Positions 63,685 to 64,000 of a stretch of DNA of 64,000 nucleotides are shown piece by piece. Source of the DNA: Planctomicrobium sp051465645. Its GTDB lineage: Bacteria > Planctomycetota > Planctomycetia > Planctomycetales > Planctomycetaceae. The notes under the pieces were generated by a model, which did not search any database, was not told the DNA's origin, and saw only the letters and a list, made by a program, of their open reading frames with translations. Made by a program: the position numbers and the translations under genes. Position 1 is the first letter of the stretch, and each line of letters opens with the position of its first letter. Location of the stretch: NCBI RefSeq assembly GCF_051465645.1, contig NZ_CP195790.1:2604001-2668000 (forward strand). The letters are read 5' to 3'.

Positions 63685-64000
63685 ATGAGATTACCAGTCT
63701 GGTGTCGCGACATTCGGTTCGATTCTATCGGTCTTTCTCTTTCTCGCAGAACTGTTCTCGGTGCACTGGCACTCACGATTCCGACTGCGATCTGTGCAAC
63801 AACGCTCTGCAATTCCGCCTTGGCAGCTGAGCCCAAGCAAGGGGATGCGAAACAGGTCAAGCTCAACGACAAGACTTCGCTTGAGGTGGTCTATATTCCA
63901 CCAGGCGATTTCATCATGGGCAGCTCCGCTGAAGAAAAAAAGTGGGCAGTCGGCGAGGAGGGCGGGGCTAAGTTTTCTTCAGGCGGAGGAGTGCGTGAAG
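63685..64000 (+). CDS. Formylglycine-generating-enzyme (SUMF1) family protein, 5' part
   Basis: The gene starts at ATG 63685 and runs off the window; 105 residues are visible. The N-terminus has a twin-arginine-like signal (SRRTVLGALALTIPTAICAT) ending near AAEPKQ. Then comes LEVVYIPPGDFIMGSSAEEK, the conserved opening of the FGE-sulfatase domain (usually 'MvxIPaGxFxMGs'). Members generate formylglycine in sulfatases or act as non-catalytic or cofactor-binding domains. Planctomycetes have many exported versions together with numerous sulfatases. Catalytic cysteines would lie beyond the window. Confidence 0.8.
   Translation, partial: MRLPVWCRDIRFDSIGLSLSRRTVLGALALTIPTAICATTLCNSALAAEPKQGDAKQVKLNDKTSLEVVYIPPGDFIMGSSAEEKKWAVGEEGGAKFSSGGGVRE

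Overview
The window looks like a planctomycete chromosome segment with moderate GC. The clues are very large glycosyltransferase/methyltransferase fusions, a Cys-rich protein with a poly-Thr linker, a YD/RHS giant protein, a formylglycine-generating-enzyme family protein with a Tat-like leader, and a bifunctional sucrose-phosphate synthase/phosphatase beside an amylosucrase. No rRNA or intact tRNA gene was seen, so the assignment rests on gene style only.

Layout. 1-2076: the 3' end of a radical-SAM-type protein and a two-domain glycosyltransferase. 2077-5300: decayed insertion sequences (IS66, IS4, IS5 and IS200 types) around one small membrane ORF. 5455-20976, minus strand: a surface-glycan-like block with an RHS protein, a glycosyltransferase-methyltransferase, a Thr-rich Cys-rich protein, a small glycosyltransferase, a broken polysaccharide pyruvyl transferase, a 1172-residue GT-MT-GT-GT-TPR protein and a GT4 enzyme. 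21518-25682: a CRISPR array of 58 repeats and 57 spacers. 25683-34597: leader, cas2, cas4-cas1, csb2, csb1, csb3 and cas3, a complete type I-G (formerly I-U) locus in the Geobacter-like order. 34598-36667: a regulatory zone with an ECF-like sigma factor gene, a degenerate two-repeat mini-array and a WYL-domain regulator. 36918-38312: an intact IS701-family element. 39571-47329: a type I restriction-modification operon (hsdM, hsdS, hsdR) ending in a YgjP-like metallopeptidase. 47330-48620: IS630 remnant. 48765-52995: sucrose metabolism pair. 53390-54820: more IS debris. 55259-58980: small and hypothetical genes and tyrosine recombinases, one truncated. 59000-64000: secreted, lipoprotein and membrane proteins, a host-attachment-like protein between 69-bp inverted repeats, a REP-type transposase remnant, and the start of an FGE-family gene.

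The most unusual finding is at 35328-35481. Two degenerate copies of the CRISPR repeat, each exactly 36 nt, enclose a 35-nt spacer. The first 17 nt of this spacer match a site 80 bp away (35331-35347) at every position except 6 and 12, and pairing ends at position 18. This is the pattern expected if a type I Cascade ignores every sixth base. A TTC sits where the PAM belongs. The site lies in the promoter region of the sigma-factor gene that precedes cas3, and overlaps the mini-array's own candidate promoter. I infer a crRNA-like RNA that steers the I-G effector to repress its own regulator.

Second, 14 of the 57 spacers use only three of the four bases (no G or no C), mostly in one consecutive run. 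This suggests repeated sampling of a compositionally extreme invader.
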